Shown here: in pieces, positions 30,459-41,810 of the stretch
How positions within the stretch are numbered: the first letter of the stretch is position 1
How the letters are laid out: each line of letters opens with the position of its first letter
Assembly (NCBI RefSeq): GCF_001540865.1
Contig: NW_017893362.1
Span: 1-64,000 of the forward strand
Length of the DNA stretch: 64,000 nucleotides
Direction of reading: 5' to 3'
Source of the DNA: Ananas comosus
Lineage: Eukaryota; Streptophyta; Magnoliopsida; Poales; Bromeliaceae
Program-made: the position numbers and the translations under genes
The notes under the pieces: generated by a model
Seen by the model: only the letters and a program-made list of their open reading frames with translations
Told to the model about the DNA's origin: nothing
Databases searched by the model: none

Positions 30459-31737
30459 TCTCCCACACCCCCATGAGGGGTTCTTTTATGCTGGAACCTG
30501 AGGAGAAGAGAGGTAAACTTCTCCTCTTCCCCTCTCCTGATTTCCTCTATTTTTCTTGAGAGATTTCATGGATTAATCTCCTTTTTTTTGCTTCTTCTTC
30601 ATGGGTGTTGCCACTTGAACCTTGGAGAAGCTTTGGAGTAAAGGATTAGAGCTTTGTTGAGAAAAGATCTCCAATCCTAGCACCTTCTAGCTTGGTTTGG
30701 AGCTTGAGGAGAGGTTAGTAGCTTTGATTTTCTTCCTTAGATTGTGCTTGGAGAGGATTTTTGGGATGAAAACCCAGTTTTGGAAAGTAGGGTTTTATTT
30801 TGGGTTTTCTCTTAGTAGAGCCTTAGGGGCTAAATTGATGGTTCCAATGCTTTCCTTTAGGTTGGAATTGAGGTATTCTAGCTCTCATTGGAGCTTTGGT
30901 AGAGTTCATAGCCATACAAGGTATATTTCTATCTTTCATGGGTTGGTTTTTGAGGAATTCGTGGGATGTTTGTTCGAAGCCTTGTGGACAACTCCGGTGG
31001 GTTTGACTTGTGGACAACTCTGGTGGGTTTGACTTGTGGACAACTCTGGTGGGTTTGACTTGTGAACCCTCTTGGAATTTTTGTTAGGAAGCTAGAAGAC
31101 TTGTGGACAACTCCGTTCACGCAAACGAAGGGGTTTCGAGGGGTATCCGGTGGGTTTGACCTCACTGAAATGGGTGAACTCCTCCTATGTCATTATCATT
31201 ATTGTAAAATGAAAAATCATGCATATTCATACTAGATAGAGTATAAATTAAATTTTGAATGCCTAAGATACATATGTCATATGTCATGTTTTATAACCTC
31301 TATGTAGTTGAGAGAAAACTGTATAGTAAACTTGCATGTGAAATGACACTCTTTACATATTGTTAGAAATCATGTTTCATTTAGTGAAATGGCAAGTTTG
31401 ACATGCTCTTGGACATAGAACTTATGCTTGATATAGTGAACATTAATGTCATATACTGACACTTGACTTAGTAAATGATTAAACCTTTACATAATGACAT
31501 AGAGATAGACCGTTGGGTTATTAGTACTTATACCATGTTTTAGACATGATGACCATGGACATGAGATGGAAGATTATGCTTGCTTGCCATTGTGCTTATT
31601 CGCACATACTTGTGAGGGTCGCTCCCCACAAGCCGGCACTCCGGAGACAGCCTACGCGACACAAGCTCGCCCGTGCGGGATTGGGTGCCGAAATGGGATG
31701 CCGTAGGGAAGGCTCATTTCTAGAGTGAGAATGTTGA

Positions 31738-34197
31738 CTACTTGTAATACACTGGACCTGTGCAAATTGCGAGGTTCGAGTGTTTGATTTGGATTCCGAG
31801 CTTTTCCACACCTGGTGGAAGGTCGTAGACTGTATTCCGACCTAAAAGTTCGAATTCTAGATTTTTGGCTAAGTCCTGAGAGTTTTTACTCTCGGGGACC
31901 GTTCCCTGGTGGGAGAGACCAGCCCCCCCGGAACAGTGTTGCGGCAGGACTTGAGGCAACCGGTCCCTGGCAGAGAGAGACCGATTCTCGAGAGCTTGTT
32001 CTGCGGGAGGGTCCTGAGAGACCGGTCCCAGCTGAGAGAGACCGGTCCCTCTAGACGAAAATTGCCCAGACCCGGGCAGTGCACAGGTTGGATTTTTGAG
32101 GGACCTAAGTGGATTTTATTACATGAGAGGGCTTATAGGCCATTTCCTCTCCCTCTCACCCTTATTTCTCTCCCTCACACTCTCTCTACACTCTCTAGAA
32201 AGAGAAGAAGAAGGAGAAGAAGAAGAAGAAGGAGTAGAAGGAGAGCAAGCTTGGAGGCCTTGGAGCATCTTCCTCTCCCTAGTTTCTCACCTTTGGTGGC
32301 TTGGAGCTTGTGGTTGGAGCTTTGTGGAGGATCAATCTTCAACCCTTGAGGATTTTGAGCTTGGTTTGGAACATCCTAGAGGTAAGTAGTTAGTTTTCTT
32401 CCTCTAGATACTAGTTTTGGAGCTTTAAACTAGATGAACCCCTAGATTTGGATTTTAGGGTTTATTTTGGGAATTTTTGACTTGAGGGCTTTGGGACCCA
32501 ATTGATGGGTTTAGAATCTTGGTTTATGTTGGATTTGAAGGACTCTAACTCCCATTTGGAGATCGAGAGAGCTTTCTTCACACTTGGTGAGTTTTTCTCC
32601 ACCTTAGCTTGAGATGGTTAATGATTGTGCTTTGTATTGTTCGTAAGCCCCGTTTGACTCTTGTTCCTACATCTTTAGGGTGCTAGGAGACTAATGGGCA
32701 TCTTCGTCGGAGCTTACGAAGAGTTGCAAGAGTTGTGGTGGGTTTGACTTCATGAAATCGGGGCGAAATGGCCTCTATGTATTCTATACTTGTCGTAACG
32801 TCAATTTGAATGCAAATCTATGCTAGATAGGATTTATGTGAATTTTAGAACACTTAAAATACATGTGCTATGTGTAAGATAAATTTCACTCTATATAGTA
32901 GAGCATACTGGGTAACTTTCATACATGTGAGAAGTGTTCGAGATAGCAATGGGAATCATGTCCCTTATGTTAAGTTAACTTACAATTGTGTAATTGTAAA
33001 CACTGCACTATGATTGGACTTAGTGATTAAAGTGTCATAAAGGGGCACTTGACTTAGTAACTATGAAACTGCTATAATGAGACATAGTGATGCCTTTGAT
33101 ATCTATTACTTCCATATTTTAGACATGATGACTTAGAGATAAGCCATTGAGATATGTGACATATTCCATGTTGTTAGACATGAGGACTTGATACTTGAGA
33201 CGGATCTTACGTTACTTGCCATTGTGCTCATTCGCACATGCTTGTGAGGGTCGCTCTCTACAAGCCGGCACTCCGGAGATAGCCATCGCGATACATATTC
33301 GCCGTGCGGGATTAAGCGCCGAAGTGGATTGCCGTAGAAAAGGCTCATTCCTAGAGTGGAGATGTTGACTACCACGGGATCATTAGGCTCGGCATCGGCC
33401 AGACAGCCTATTGGTGGGTCTCAGGGCCAAACAGCCTTCGGGGGGGTCTCTTCATATTTGACTTTGAACATTTATCATGCCATGTGGACATTGATTAGAA
33501 TAGTAAACAATGACATCTTTACTATTTAGCTTGTGGACATCTACTTTGGTACATTCATGCTAGTGTAGCCTTTTATTACTTGAGCAAAATCATGCTAAGT
33601 AGAAATATCTTGTGGTAGCAAGTATTCATGTTTATTTACTAGTTGTACTCATCGCTTTTGTTTAGACTTATACACTGACCCCTTTTTGTAGCTTTTGGGC
33701 CTGGTGGCGCATTTTACTGAAGTCAGTAATTGCTCACTGGGAACTATTATTCAATAGCTAGTTCTCACACCCCCTATTTCGTGGTTTTATTTCAGAGCTT
33801 TCGGCACCAGCGGAGGCACGGGATCGCGGCAAAGGAGTCGCATAGCTAGATAGCGGAGCTTGCTGTTGCTCCTAGGTGGTCACTCTCTTCTTTTTGGTTT
33901 TTGTGAGACAGAGAGTTTTGTTACCATGTATAGAGACCACCCATGTTTTTATGTTTAGCATTTGTATTTGGGATTCTTCTTGTACTACTTCACGCTTTTA
34001 TCTAGTGGACTTTCGGCTTTATGTTCATTTCTTTTATTGTAGCCTCTAAATACACTTTACTCTAATACAGCTAGATGCTCTCTTTCTTCTTGCCTTATTT
34101 ATCGTTTTGTTTTAGACGCCTTGTATGTTTTAGACATATGGCGGGTCTGGGCACGCGCCGGACGGGCTTTCGCTGGGTCCCGGGGCGTGACACTACT
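31738..34197 (+). mobile_element. Nested solo LTR (31743-34192) with 5-bp target duplications CTACT
   Basis: The LTR runs from TGTAATACACTGG at 31743 to GGGGCGTGACA at 34192, exactly 2450 bp. CTACT flanks it at 31738-31742 and 34193-34197. It is the same length as the LTR at 58134-60583 and closely similar, so it is the same family. It has ACCGGT palindromes at 31905-32055, a GAA-rich leader at 32190-32240, a textbook donor AG|GTAAGT at 32382, an acceptor tatttcag at 33795 and the hairpin block at 33240. It is inserted in the older plus-orientation LTR. Confidence 0.93.
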
Positions 34198-34616
34198 ACG
34201 GGGCCATTAGGCACGGTGCAAGGCGTATTACACTTGTGTAGGTCCTAGTTAATTTGGATAATGACAAATAAAATATAATGTAGACATCACTACTAAGTAG
34301 TGCATACTAGTTGGACATGCTCATTCATGTTAGAATAGCTCTAATAATTATGAAACTTCATACTAAGTAGAGGTATAGTAGTTTAGTAAATCTTGTTACA
34401 TGCTTATTATCCATGTTGTTATTTCAATTTCATGCTTACATACTACTTATGCCTCAATGACCTAGTGGTGTATTTCGGTGACGTCGGCGACTTACCCACT
34501 GAGAACTATTGACTAATAGTTCTTATTCCCATTTTGTTGTTGTTTTTGTTTACAGAGCCATCCACGCTAGGAGAGGCTATGAATCGCAGCAAAGGGGTCA
34601 CATCTAGCTAGTCGTA

Positions 34617-36796
34617 GTGGGCAATTACTGACCTCAGCTCAATGCACCACTAGGCCCCAAAAGAAAAGGGTAAGTCCAAAAAGCAACAATAATAGTAAAT
34701 GATTTACATTTAATGAAGTATGATTAAAATGCTAAACTACTACGTTGCAAATACACATGATGTCAAATGTGTTGTACCTCTACTTTGTCACAATGAAGTA
34801 TGTCCAAGCATGACTAATATGTCCAATGTATGATGAATATGCTTTATCATGATAGCAAGTATACTATGATGCAATGAATAAGATTATCATGTATACTACA
34901 AGTCCCAACGCTATGCTATAAGCATGTAAAGGTAATCCAACTATTAAGTCTATCTAATAGTGATAGTCAATTTCCGGTTCAATGTCATTATTTCCAACAT
35001 GTTCTAGGAACTACATATTGTAGTCCAGCTTGTGCCACTTAAGTGTCGATGGTAGCTCCAGCATTCCCACTCCAGGAATGAGTCTATCCCTCCCGACCCC
35101 GTAGGTTTCTCGATACCGCACGAGCGAACATAAGTCGCGTAGGCCAACTCCGGAGTGCCGGCTTGTAGGGAGCGACCCTCACAAGCATGTGCGAATGAGC
35201 ACAAATGGCAAGCAAGCGAAAACATCGTCTCAAGTATCAAATCATCATGTCTCTAGCATGGTATTAGCCACTAGCATCCAACAATCTAGTTCTATGTCTC
35301 AAGGTGAAGTTCCAACTCTCACCATGCATAGTGCCTCTTTATGACACTTAAGCATTACTATAGGTCAAGCACACCACCTATTCCATATTCCATTAGTGAC
35401 CTTAACACTAGGTTCATACATGACCCGAGCTCAATGCCGCTTAATGACATTAGCCCAATTATTCTCAAGTAGTACAAGTCCCCAAGCCTCTTTATGGCTT
35501 ACTAAGATTCTTTAAGTCTCGAGTAGGAATAGCTTTAAATGCATGAAAGTAATATCCATTTTCACAATAGAAATTATGATCCCAAGTCTCAATAAGATGC
35601 CAATCATGTACAAGCCCCACTTGGTAGCTCTCTACTATATAGGGGTCCGATATTTCTTACACATAATATAGGCATGCTAAGCATCCTAAAATTCTCAATA
35701 AATACATTTATCATAGAAATCACGAATTTTTACTCTACGAAGCATAAAACATGGGGTATGAGAATTTCTCATATGCCAGGCTAAGTCAAACCCACCGAAC
35801 CGTCGCGTAATCCCTCGTTTTGCCGAACGGAGTTGTCCACAAGTCTCAAAATACCCTAAAAGTAAGGAGCGAAGAGATACACAAGCATTACGAGCAACTC
35901 TAGGCCCAAACATTAACATTCTCACGAAAAGGGCAAAAACTTACCTAGGGAGTAGAAAATCTCTCTCAAGCTCTAAAAGAGAGCTAAAATCCTTCCAATC
36001 CAACCAAATGGAAGGTTCTAAGCCAATCAATTTAGCTCAAAAGGCCCTAGAATCACAATGCTCAAAATCAACCCTAAAAATCCTATTTTAGGGTTCCATA
36101 AGGTAAAATCTACCAAAACAAGGATCAAAGGTTAGAATCAAGGTACTAACCTCTCTAGATGCCTCAAAACAAGCTCCAAATCTTCTAGGGTTGAAGATTG
36201 GTCCACCACCAAGCCCTACAAGCAAACTCCAAGCCCCCCCAAGCAAGCTCCTCCTCTTCTTCTTCTCCTCCTCCTTCTTCTTCTCTCTCTAGAAGGTGTA
36301 GGGAGAGGGTGAGAATGAGGAAATGAGGAAGGGAGAGGGTGGAATGGCTATTTAGGCCTTCCAAAGTAACAAAATCCTAGAAGGTCCCTCAAAAAAATAA
36401 AATTGCATCAGCCCGGTCTGGGCAGATTTCACCCAGAGGGATCGGTCTCTCCGTGCAAGGGACCGGTCTTTCAGGTCGAACCCAAGAAACCCACGTTCGG
36501 GAATCGGTCTCTCCCCGCACGCGACCAGTCTCTCCCCGCGTGGACGCGCTCGGGGACCGGTCTCGCCTACCAGGGCCGGTTGCCTCACCGGCTGCGCAAC
36601 ACTGCTCACTGGGAGACCGGTTTCTCCTATCAGGGACCGGTCGCCGAGAGTAAAAACTCTCAGGACTCGTCCAGAACTCAGGTTTTCGAACTTTTTAGGT
36701 CGGAAAACATTCTACGACCCTCCACCAAGTGTGAAAAAGCTCGGAACACATCCAACCATTCGAACCTCGCAATTTGCAAAAGTCCAGTGTGTTACA
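34617..36796 (-). repeat. LTR in minus orientation (GGGACCGGTCCC type), 3' end truncated
   Basis: On the minus strand it starts TGTAACACACTGG at 36796. ACCGGT palindromes at 36425-36645 are partly decayed. Next come a GAA/CTT leader at 36240-36290, a donor-like AG|GTTAGT at 36150 and the hairpin block near 35165. It breaks at 34617 against the plus-orientation LTR, forming an inverted junction. The part 35099-36796 is nearly identical to 41059-41216 plus 54941-56558. Confidence 0.8.
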
Positions 36797-37229
36797 AATA
36801 TAATCCTAACATAGTAGTCAGAGCATAAATACTATCCTAATAGTAAAACAACAATTACTAAAGGATCATAACAAAAATAAAACGATAAAGAGTACAACTA
36901 TCTCCAAAATATACATCATGTCATAACCAAAAGATACAATCGGAATCATATGGTGGTCTCTATACAAAAATGGTCAAGTACACCTTTACAAACTAAAACA
37001 AAAAGAAAGGTGTCCACATATACGGATATCTCCCAACAAGCTTTAGCTATACGCGACTTCCTTGCCGCGGTCCCTGGCCTCTCCTGTTGTGGAAGGCTCT
37101 GAAAACAAAAATAACAAATACATAGGGGTGAGAACTATTAAACAACAGTTTCCAGTAGGTAAGCCATCGAGAAAAGTGAATTACAGTAAACTCAAAATGT
37201 TCGTACCGTGTTCTAAAACTCCCAGTAGG
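36797..37229 (-). repeat. LTR 3' remnant in minus orientation joined to gag
   Basis: On the minus strand this carries the acceptor-like tract (ttgttttcag then agcc) ending near 37098 and the terminal exon-like block. It is cut at 36797 by the next LTR. At about 37205-37232 it meets the truncated end of the gag pseudogene. Confidence 0.6.
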
Positions 37230-38131
37230 TTAGAGGATTGCACGAACCGGAAGATCGACGGTCGCAACCCTCGCTCGAAGATGCGGGCCTTGTCCTCGTC
37301 GTCCCGCACGACGAAAGACACGCAATGAAGTAGCCAAGAAAACTCCCTCTCGTACTCGGCAACGGTCCGCTCGCCCTAGCGCAAGTTGCGCAAATCCTGC
37401 TCCATCTTCCTCTTGACGCTGGTCGGGAAGTAGTGGGCCAGTAGAAGCTCCTTGAACCTCTTCCAAGTAATAGCGGCCAAGTTGGTGCTGGGGTTCTCCT
37501 GAAGATCCAACCACTAGCGATAGGCCTTGCCGTCCAGGTGGTGAGTGGCGAGCAAAACTCGATCTCTCTCCTCCACGAAGGTATCGCGAAAGAGCTTCCC
37601 CATATGCATCAACCACTTTTCCATGATCCAGTGGTCGACCTTCTCGTCGTCGAAGATCCGGGGACTGCACCTCCTGAACTCGTTGAGGCGCTCCATGAGT
37701 CGGTCCCGCTCAGCTCCCTCAACCAACACGGGAAAAACAGCTCCAATCGGGGGTGCCCGAACAGGTGGCGCCGCCAAAGCCTCCTCCTGAGGCGCGGCTA
37801 CGGGCGCTGCTCGCGAAGAACTGGGCACAGGGGATGGCACTCTCGGCGCGATGTCCACAACAGATGCTGGCGGTGTAGGGGCCTGGGCCCTGGAAGCTGA
37901 CGCCTGCTGCAGAAGAAGATCCTCCAGGCGCTTCATCCGCGCCTCCTGTCGGCGCGCCGCATCGGCCTGCTGTTGGGCCGCCGCCGCCTGCTGAGCCACG
38001 AGATCAGTAAGAGTAGCGAGCCGGCTGCTCAACTCACGGACCTCGCTGGACTCGGAGGTAGCGGAGGTCTCGACCTCCTCCAAGTTTGCCGCATTGTCCG
38101 CCCCGGCAGATTGAGAGCGTGTAATCGGCAT
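37230..38131 (-). pseudogene. Ty3/gypsy Gag pseudogene (two amber stops, C-terminus lost)
   Basis: It starts M-P-I-T-R-S-Q-S-A-G-A-D at 38131, the same family as the gag at 60925. Order: acidic/Ser-rich N-terminus, long Ala/Gln coiled-coil-like region, Pro/Ala linker, then the Retrotrans_gag domain from E-R-L-N-E-F-R-R onward. In-frame TAG codons at 37514-37516 (where relatives have Trp) and 37376-37378 (where relatives have Gln) break it. The frame then stays gag-like to R-F-V-Q-S-S-N near 37232, where LTR sequence replaces it. Zinc knuckles and all enzymes are absent. A perfect primer-binding site and a full LTR lie upstream. Confidence 0.85.
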
Positions 38132-38452
38132 GTCACTACAACATCATAAAAGCGTAAGTTAGTAAAAACCCACGCTATCGCATCCCCGCTCAAAAGACAA
38201 TACCCAAATCATGCGAAAGTAAGGAAGTGTTCTTCACCACTAACTCCCGATGTTACATTGTCGGCTGCCAACGTAACCCTCCGGGAAGTTAGAAGCTATA
38301 CACTTCAATTTAACTCCACTTTCTAGAGTTATCAAAGATACCCAATCAAGATACTTTCGCTTGCAAGTCGTATAGACCTCGTCTCTCATGAGCCTATTTC
38401 CTATAGTCCAACCAGCCTAAGGTTTGCTAGGTCCCCTAAGACTCAACCCTAG
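38132..38452 (-). other. 5' untranslated leader of this gag element
   Basis: Non-coding stretch between gag and the primer-binding site, matching 60604-60924 of the plus-strand element. Confidence 0.7.
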
Positions 38453-38464
38453 GCTCTGATACCA
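38453..38464 (-). other. Primer-binding site for initiator tRNA-Met
   Basis: The minus strand reads TGGTATCAGAGC, a perfect match, eight bases inside the LTR end at 38473. Confidence 0.92.
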
Positions 38465-38472
38465 AATTAATC

Positions 38473-41058
38473 TGTCACGCCCCGGGATACAGCGGAAGCC
38501 CGCCTGGCACGTGCACAGACCCGCCATATGTCTAAAACATATAAGGCGTCTAAAACAAAACAATAAAAGAGACAATACAAGAAAACATCTAGGAGTATCA
38601 GAGCATTATACATTATCTAGAGACTAAAGCAATGCGAAGAGTAGAAAGCTAAAATCATTAACAAACCGTAAAGTAATACAACCCAAGATCCAAAAATAAG
38701 TGCTAAAAAAGTATATAGGTGCTCTCTATACATAGTAAACAAATCCGTCGCTCTCCCAAAACATAAAAAGAGGGAAAACCACCTAAGAGTAAAAGTGAAT
38801 CCTCGCTATTTAGCTAGCGATCCCCTTGCTGCGGTCCCGTGTTTCCGCCGGTGCAGAGGCCTCTGAAAGGAAAATATAAAACAGAGGGCGTGAGAACTAT
38901 TAAATAATAGTTCCCAGTGGGCAATTACTGACTTCAGTGAAATGCACCACTAGGCCCAAAACTAAGCAAGTAAGGTAAATAAGGCATGTAAGAATAATAT
39001 GAACAATTATTTGCTGAAATGGAAGCTCAATATAGCATGAAGTCACTACTTTCATCAGTACTAATCTACCATATGATCTCTACTTAGTATGGATTTGCAT
39101 AAGTAATAAAAGTAACAACTACAAGCATGTGCACAAGAGTATCCAACATGTAAATGCATAAGTATGCAACTAGCCCAATGTCCAAAATGTAAATAGTAAA
39201 GATGTCATTATTTACTATTCTAGTCAATGTCCAAAAGGTACAATATGTCACCAGTAACCCAATCCTGTGGAAGCTACCCGTAGGTAGTCCAGCCTGCACC
39301 GTGCCAACAATGGCTCCGTGGTAGTCAACATCCCGACTCTAGGAATGAGCCTCCCCCACGGCATCCCATTTTTGCGCCCAATCCCGCACGGGCGAGCATA
39401 TGTCGCGATGGCTATCTCCGGAGTGCCGACTTGTAGGGAGCGACCCTCACAAGTATGTGCGAATGAGCACAATGGCATGCAAGCGAATAAGTCCGTCTCA
39501 GGTCCGAGTGGTTCATCACTGTTTCATCGGATCTAAAATCCGGAATACAGCACATGTCCCAAAGGCCTGCCTCTATGTCATCGTGTCTAAAACACGGGAT
39601 GTAGTAACTGTCTCAATGGCCTATCTCTATGTCATCATGTCTAAAACATGAAATATAACAGATTTCCAATGGCCTATTATCATGTCTCTAAGTTGCAGTT
39701 TAACAGTTTTCTAGTTCAAGTGCCCCTTTATGACACTTCTGTTTACTATGTCCCAATATGAATACTAAGTCTAAAAACTTATCATTCTAATCATTTTCCA
39801 CACAAGAGACATGATCTTACATCATTCATTAGAACCTCAAACTCATGCATACCAATAATGCATATGCTTCTCTCTACAACATAGAATCAATCTTTTTCAT
39901 GATGTACAATATAGGAATTTTAAGCATTCTAAAATTCATATAAATTCAATTCAACATGAATATGCATGTATTTATAGTGTACGAAAATATTTAATCGCGT
40001 AGGAGGCATTTCCCCATATTTCAATGAAGCCAAACCCACCAACGACAATGGAACCCTTCATTTGCTCCGACGAGGGCGTCCACCACTCTCCTAGTACCCT
40101 AAAGGTATGGAAACAAGTGTCACAAGAATCTTACGAATAATACCTAGCACAAACATTAAGCTTTCCAAGCTAAGGTGGAGAAAACTCACCGTACGCGAAA
40201 GAATCTCTCTCGATCTCCAAAAGGGAGCTAGAGTCCTTCAAATTCAACCTAAATCAAAGTTCTAAACCAATCAATTTGGTTCTAGAAGCTACAAATCCAA
40301 AATCCCCATTTCTAACCCTAAAATTCAAAATCTAGGGTTTCCAACAAGTAGAAACTACAAAACTTGATCCAAAAGGAAGATTAAATATACTAACCTCACA
40401 AGATGCATAAAACCAAGCTCCAAGCCAAGTGGAGTTGAAGATCTCCTCTCAAACAAGCTCCTCTTCAAGCTCCAAGCTTTCAACAATGGAGGAAACCAAC
40501 AAAAAGTAAGGTGGAGAAGAGAGGAGAGATCAAAACCAACCAAAATCCACCAAAAAATGGAGAAGAATCAAAGGGGGAGAGTCTCACCTTGATCTCTACT
40601 GGTTAGGGCTCAAAAAGAGCAGCTATGGGGGCTGGGGTGATATTTATATAGGTTGCAACAATTGCAAATACACCCCTCCCCGAAACAACCCATTTTGTAC
40701 TGCGTACCGGTACACGGGTTTGTGTACCGGTACACATTCCACGCACCAGCCCAACCCGAGCCTCGGGTTGGCACGAGATCTGCCTGCGTATCGGTACACA
40801 AGCCCCGTACTAGTACAGCCATCAGCGTGTACCGATACAGCCATCAACCCTGTACCGGTACACAACCCTGCTGAGGCTACCCGAGAGCTGACCAAAAATC
40901 CGACTTTTCGGATTTTGGTGCAAAGTTTTAAACCTCAATTCTCGGGACTCGAACAATAGGTCGGAACACTGTCAACGACCCTCCACAAAATGTGGAAAAG
41001 TTCAGAGCACGAAACAAACACTCGAGCCTTGCAATTTGCAAAGGTCCAGTGCGTCACA
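38473..41058 (-). repeat. Complete LTR (5' LTR of the gag element), 2586 bp, GTACCGGTAC type
   Basis: On the minus strand it begins TGTGACGCACTGG at 41058 and ends CCCGGGGCGTGACA at 38473. Palindrome pairs start at 40703/40723, 40787/40806 and 40828/40851 (20, 19 and 23 bp apart). A TATA box TATATAAATA lies at 40641-40650. A donor-like AG|GTTAGT is at 40394 and the acceptor-like CAG at 38863, with the hairpin block near 39435. The element is inserted in another LTR, which continues at 41059. Confidence 0.9.
40641..40650 (-). promoter_or_regulatory. LTR TATA box
   Basis: TATATAAATA on the minus strand lies 53-212 bp downstream of the six palindromes and 256 bp upstream of the donor-like site at 40394. 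Confidence 0.65.
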
Positions 41059-41216
41059 CCGTAGGTTTCTCGATACCGCACGAGCGAACATAAGTCGCGT
41101 AGGCCAACTCCGGAGGCCGGCTTGTAGGGAGCGACCCTCACAAGCATGTGCGAATGAGCACAAATGGCAAGCAAGCGAAAACATCATCTCAAGTATCAAA
41201 TCATCATGTCTCTAGC
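41059..41216 (-). repeat. Piece of an interrupted LTR (continues at 54941)
   Basis: Nearly identical to 35099-35255. It breaks after CTAGC at 41216, where a solo LTR starts, and the same LTR resumes with CTAGC at 54941. Confidence 0.85.
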
Positions 41217-41804
41217 TGTCACGCCCCGGGACCCAGCGGAAGCCCGCCCGGCACGTGCCCAGACCCGCCATACGTCTAAAACGTATAAGGCGTCTAGCAA
41301 CAACAATAATAAAAGCAATAATAAAAGACATTTAGGAGTATCAGAGCATAATAAATGTCTAACTGCTACAACAAGGGATAAGGTAGAACTGTAAATCCAC
41401 TAAATAAGACATAAAGTAAATACAATAGGAAATCCCAAATACAAGTGCTATAGGTAGGTACATAGGTGGTCTCTACACATAGATACAAAAATCTCTCACA
41501 CTCTCAACTACAAAAAGAAAGAGTAAACCACCTAGGCAAAGTACCGCTCCTCGCTAGCTAGCTAAGCGATCCCCTTGCCGCGATCCCGTGCCTCCGCCGG
41601 TGCCGAAGGCTCTGAAAAGTAAACCACAAAACGAGGGCATAAGAACTATTAAAAATAGTTCCCAGTGGGCAATTACTGACTTCAGTGAATGCACCACAAG
41701 GCCCAAAGCTACAAAAGATGTCAGTGACTATAAAAGTAGAAAGGCGACAGGTAAGTAAAAATGTAACTTACTACGACATGATATCTCTACTTAGCATAAA
41801 TAGC
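41217..41804 (-). mobile_element. Solo LTR, left part (the other part is 53001-54940)
   Basis: It begins TGTCACGCCCCGGGACC at 41217 right after the target sequence CTAGC (41212-41216). It has the acceptor-like CAG at 41612. It runs cleanly to about 41804, then stops inside the LTR at cataaatagc. The same cataaatagc at 53000 is followed by the missing rest of the LTR. Confidence 0.8.
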
Positions 41805-41810
41805 AAAGAA

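Larger units (their letters stand above)
29980..34617 (+). repeat. LTR in plus orientation (GTACCGGTAC type), interrupted by a nested solo LTR and truncated at its 3' end
   Basis: It starts TGTAGCACACTGAAC at 29980. Palindromes lie at 30155-30395, a TATA box TATATAA at 30452-30458, and a CT-rich leader at 30500-30600. A donor-like AG|GTTAGT is at 30714, and the shared block around 31080-31190 follows. At 31742 it is interrupted by the solo LTR and resumes at 34193. An acceptor-like tract (tttttgtttacag) ends at 34555. It stops at about 34617, where a minus-orientation LTR begins, so its last few hundred bases are missing. The open frame at 30697-31032 is LTR sequence, not a gene. Confidence 0.8.

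Noticed and set aside
30697..31032. Plus-strand frame of 111 aa
   Set aside because: It falls in the leader/intron part of an LTR, is broken in the homologous LTRs and has no domain.
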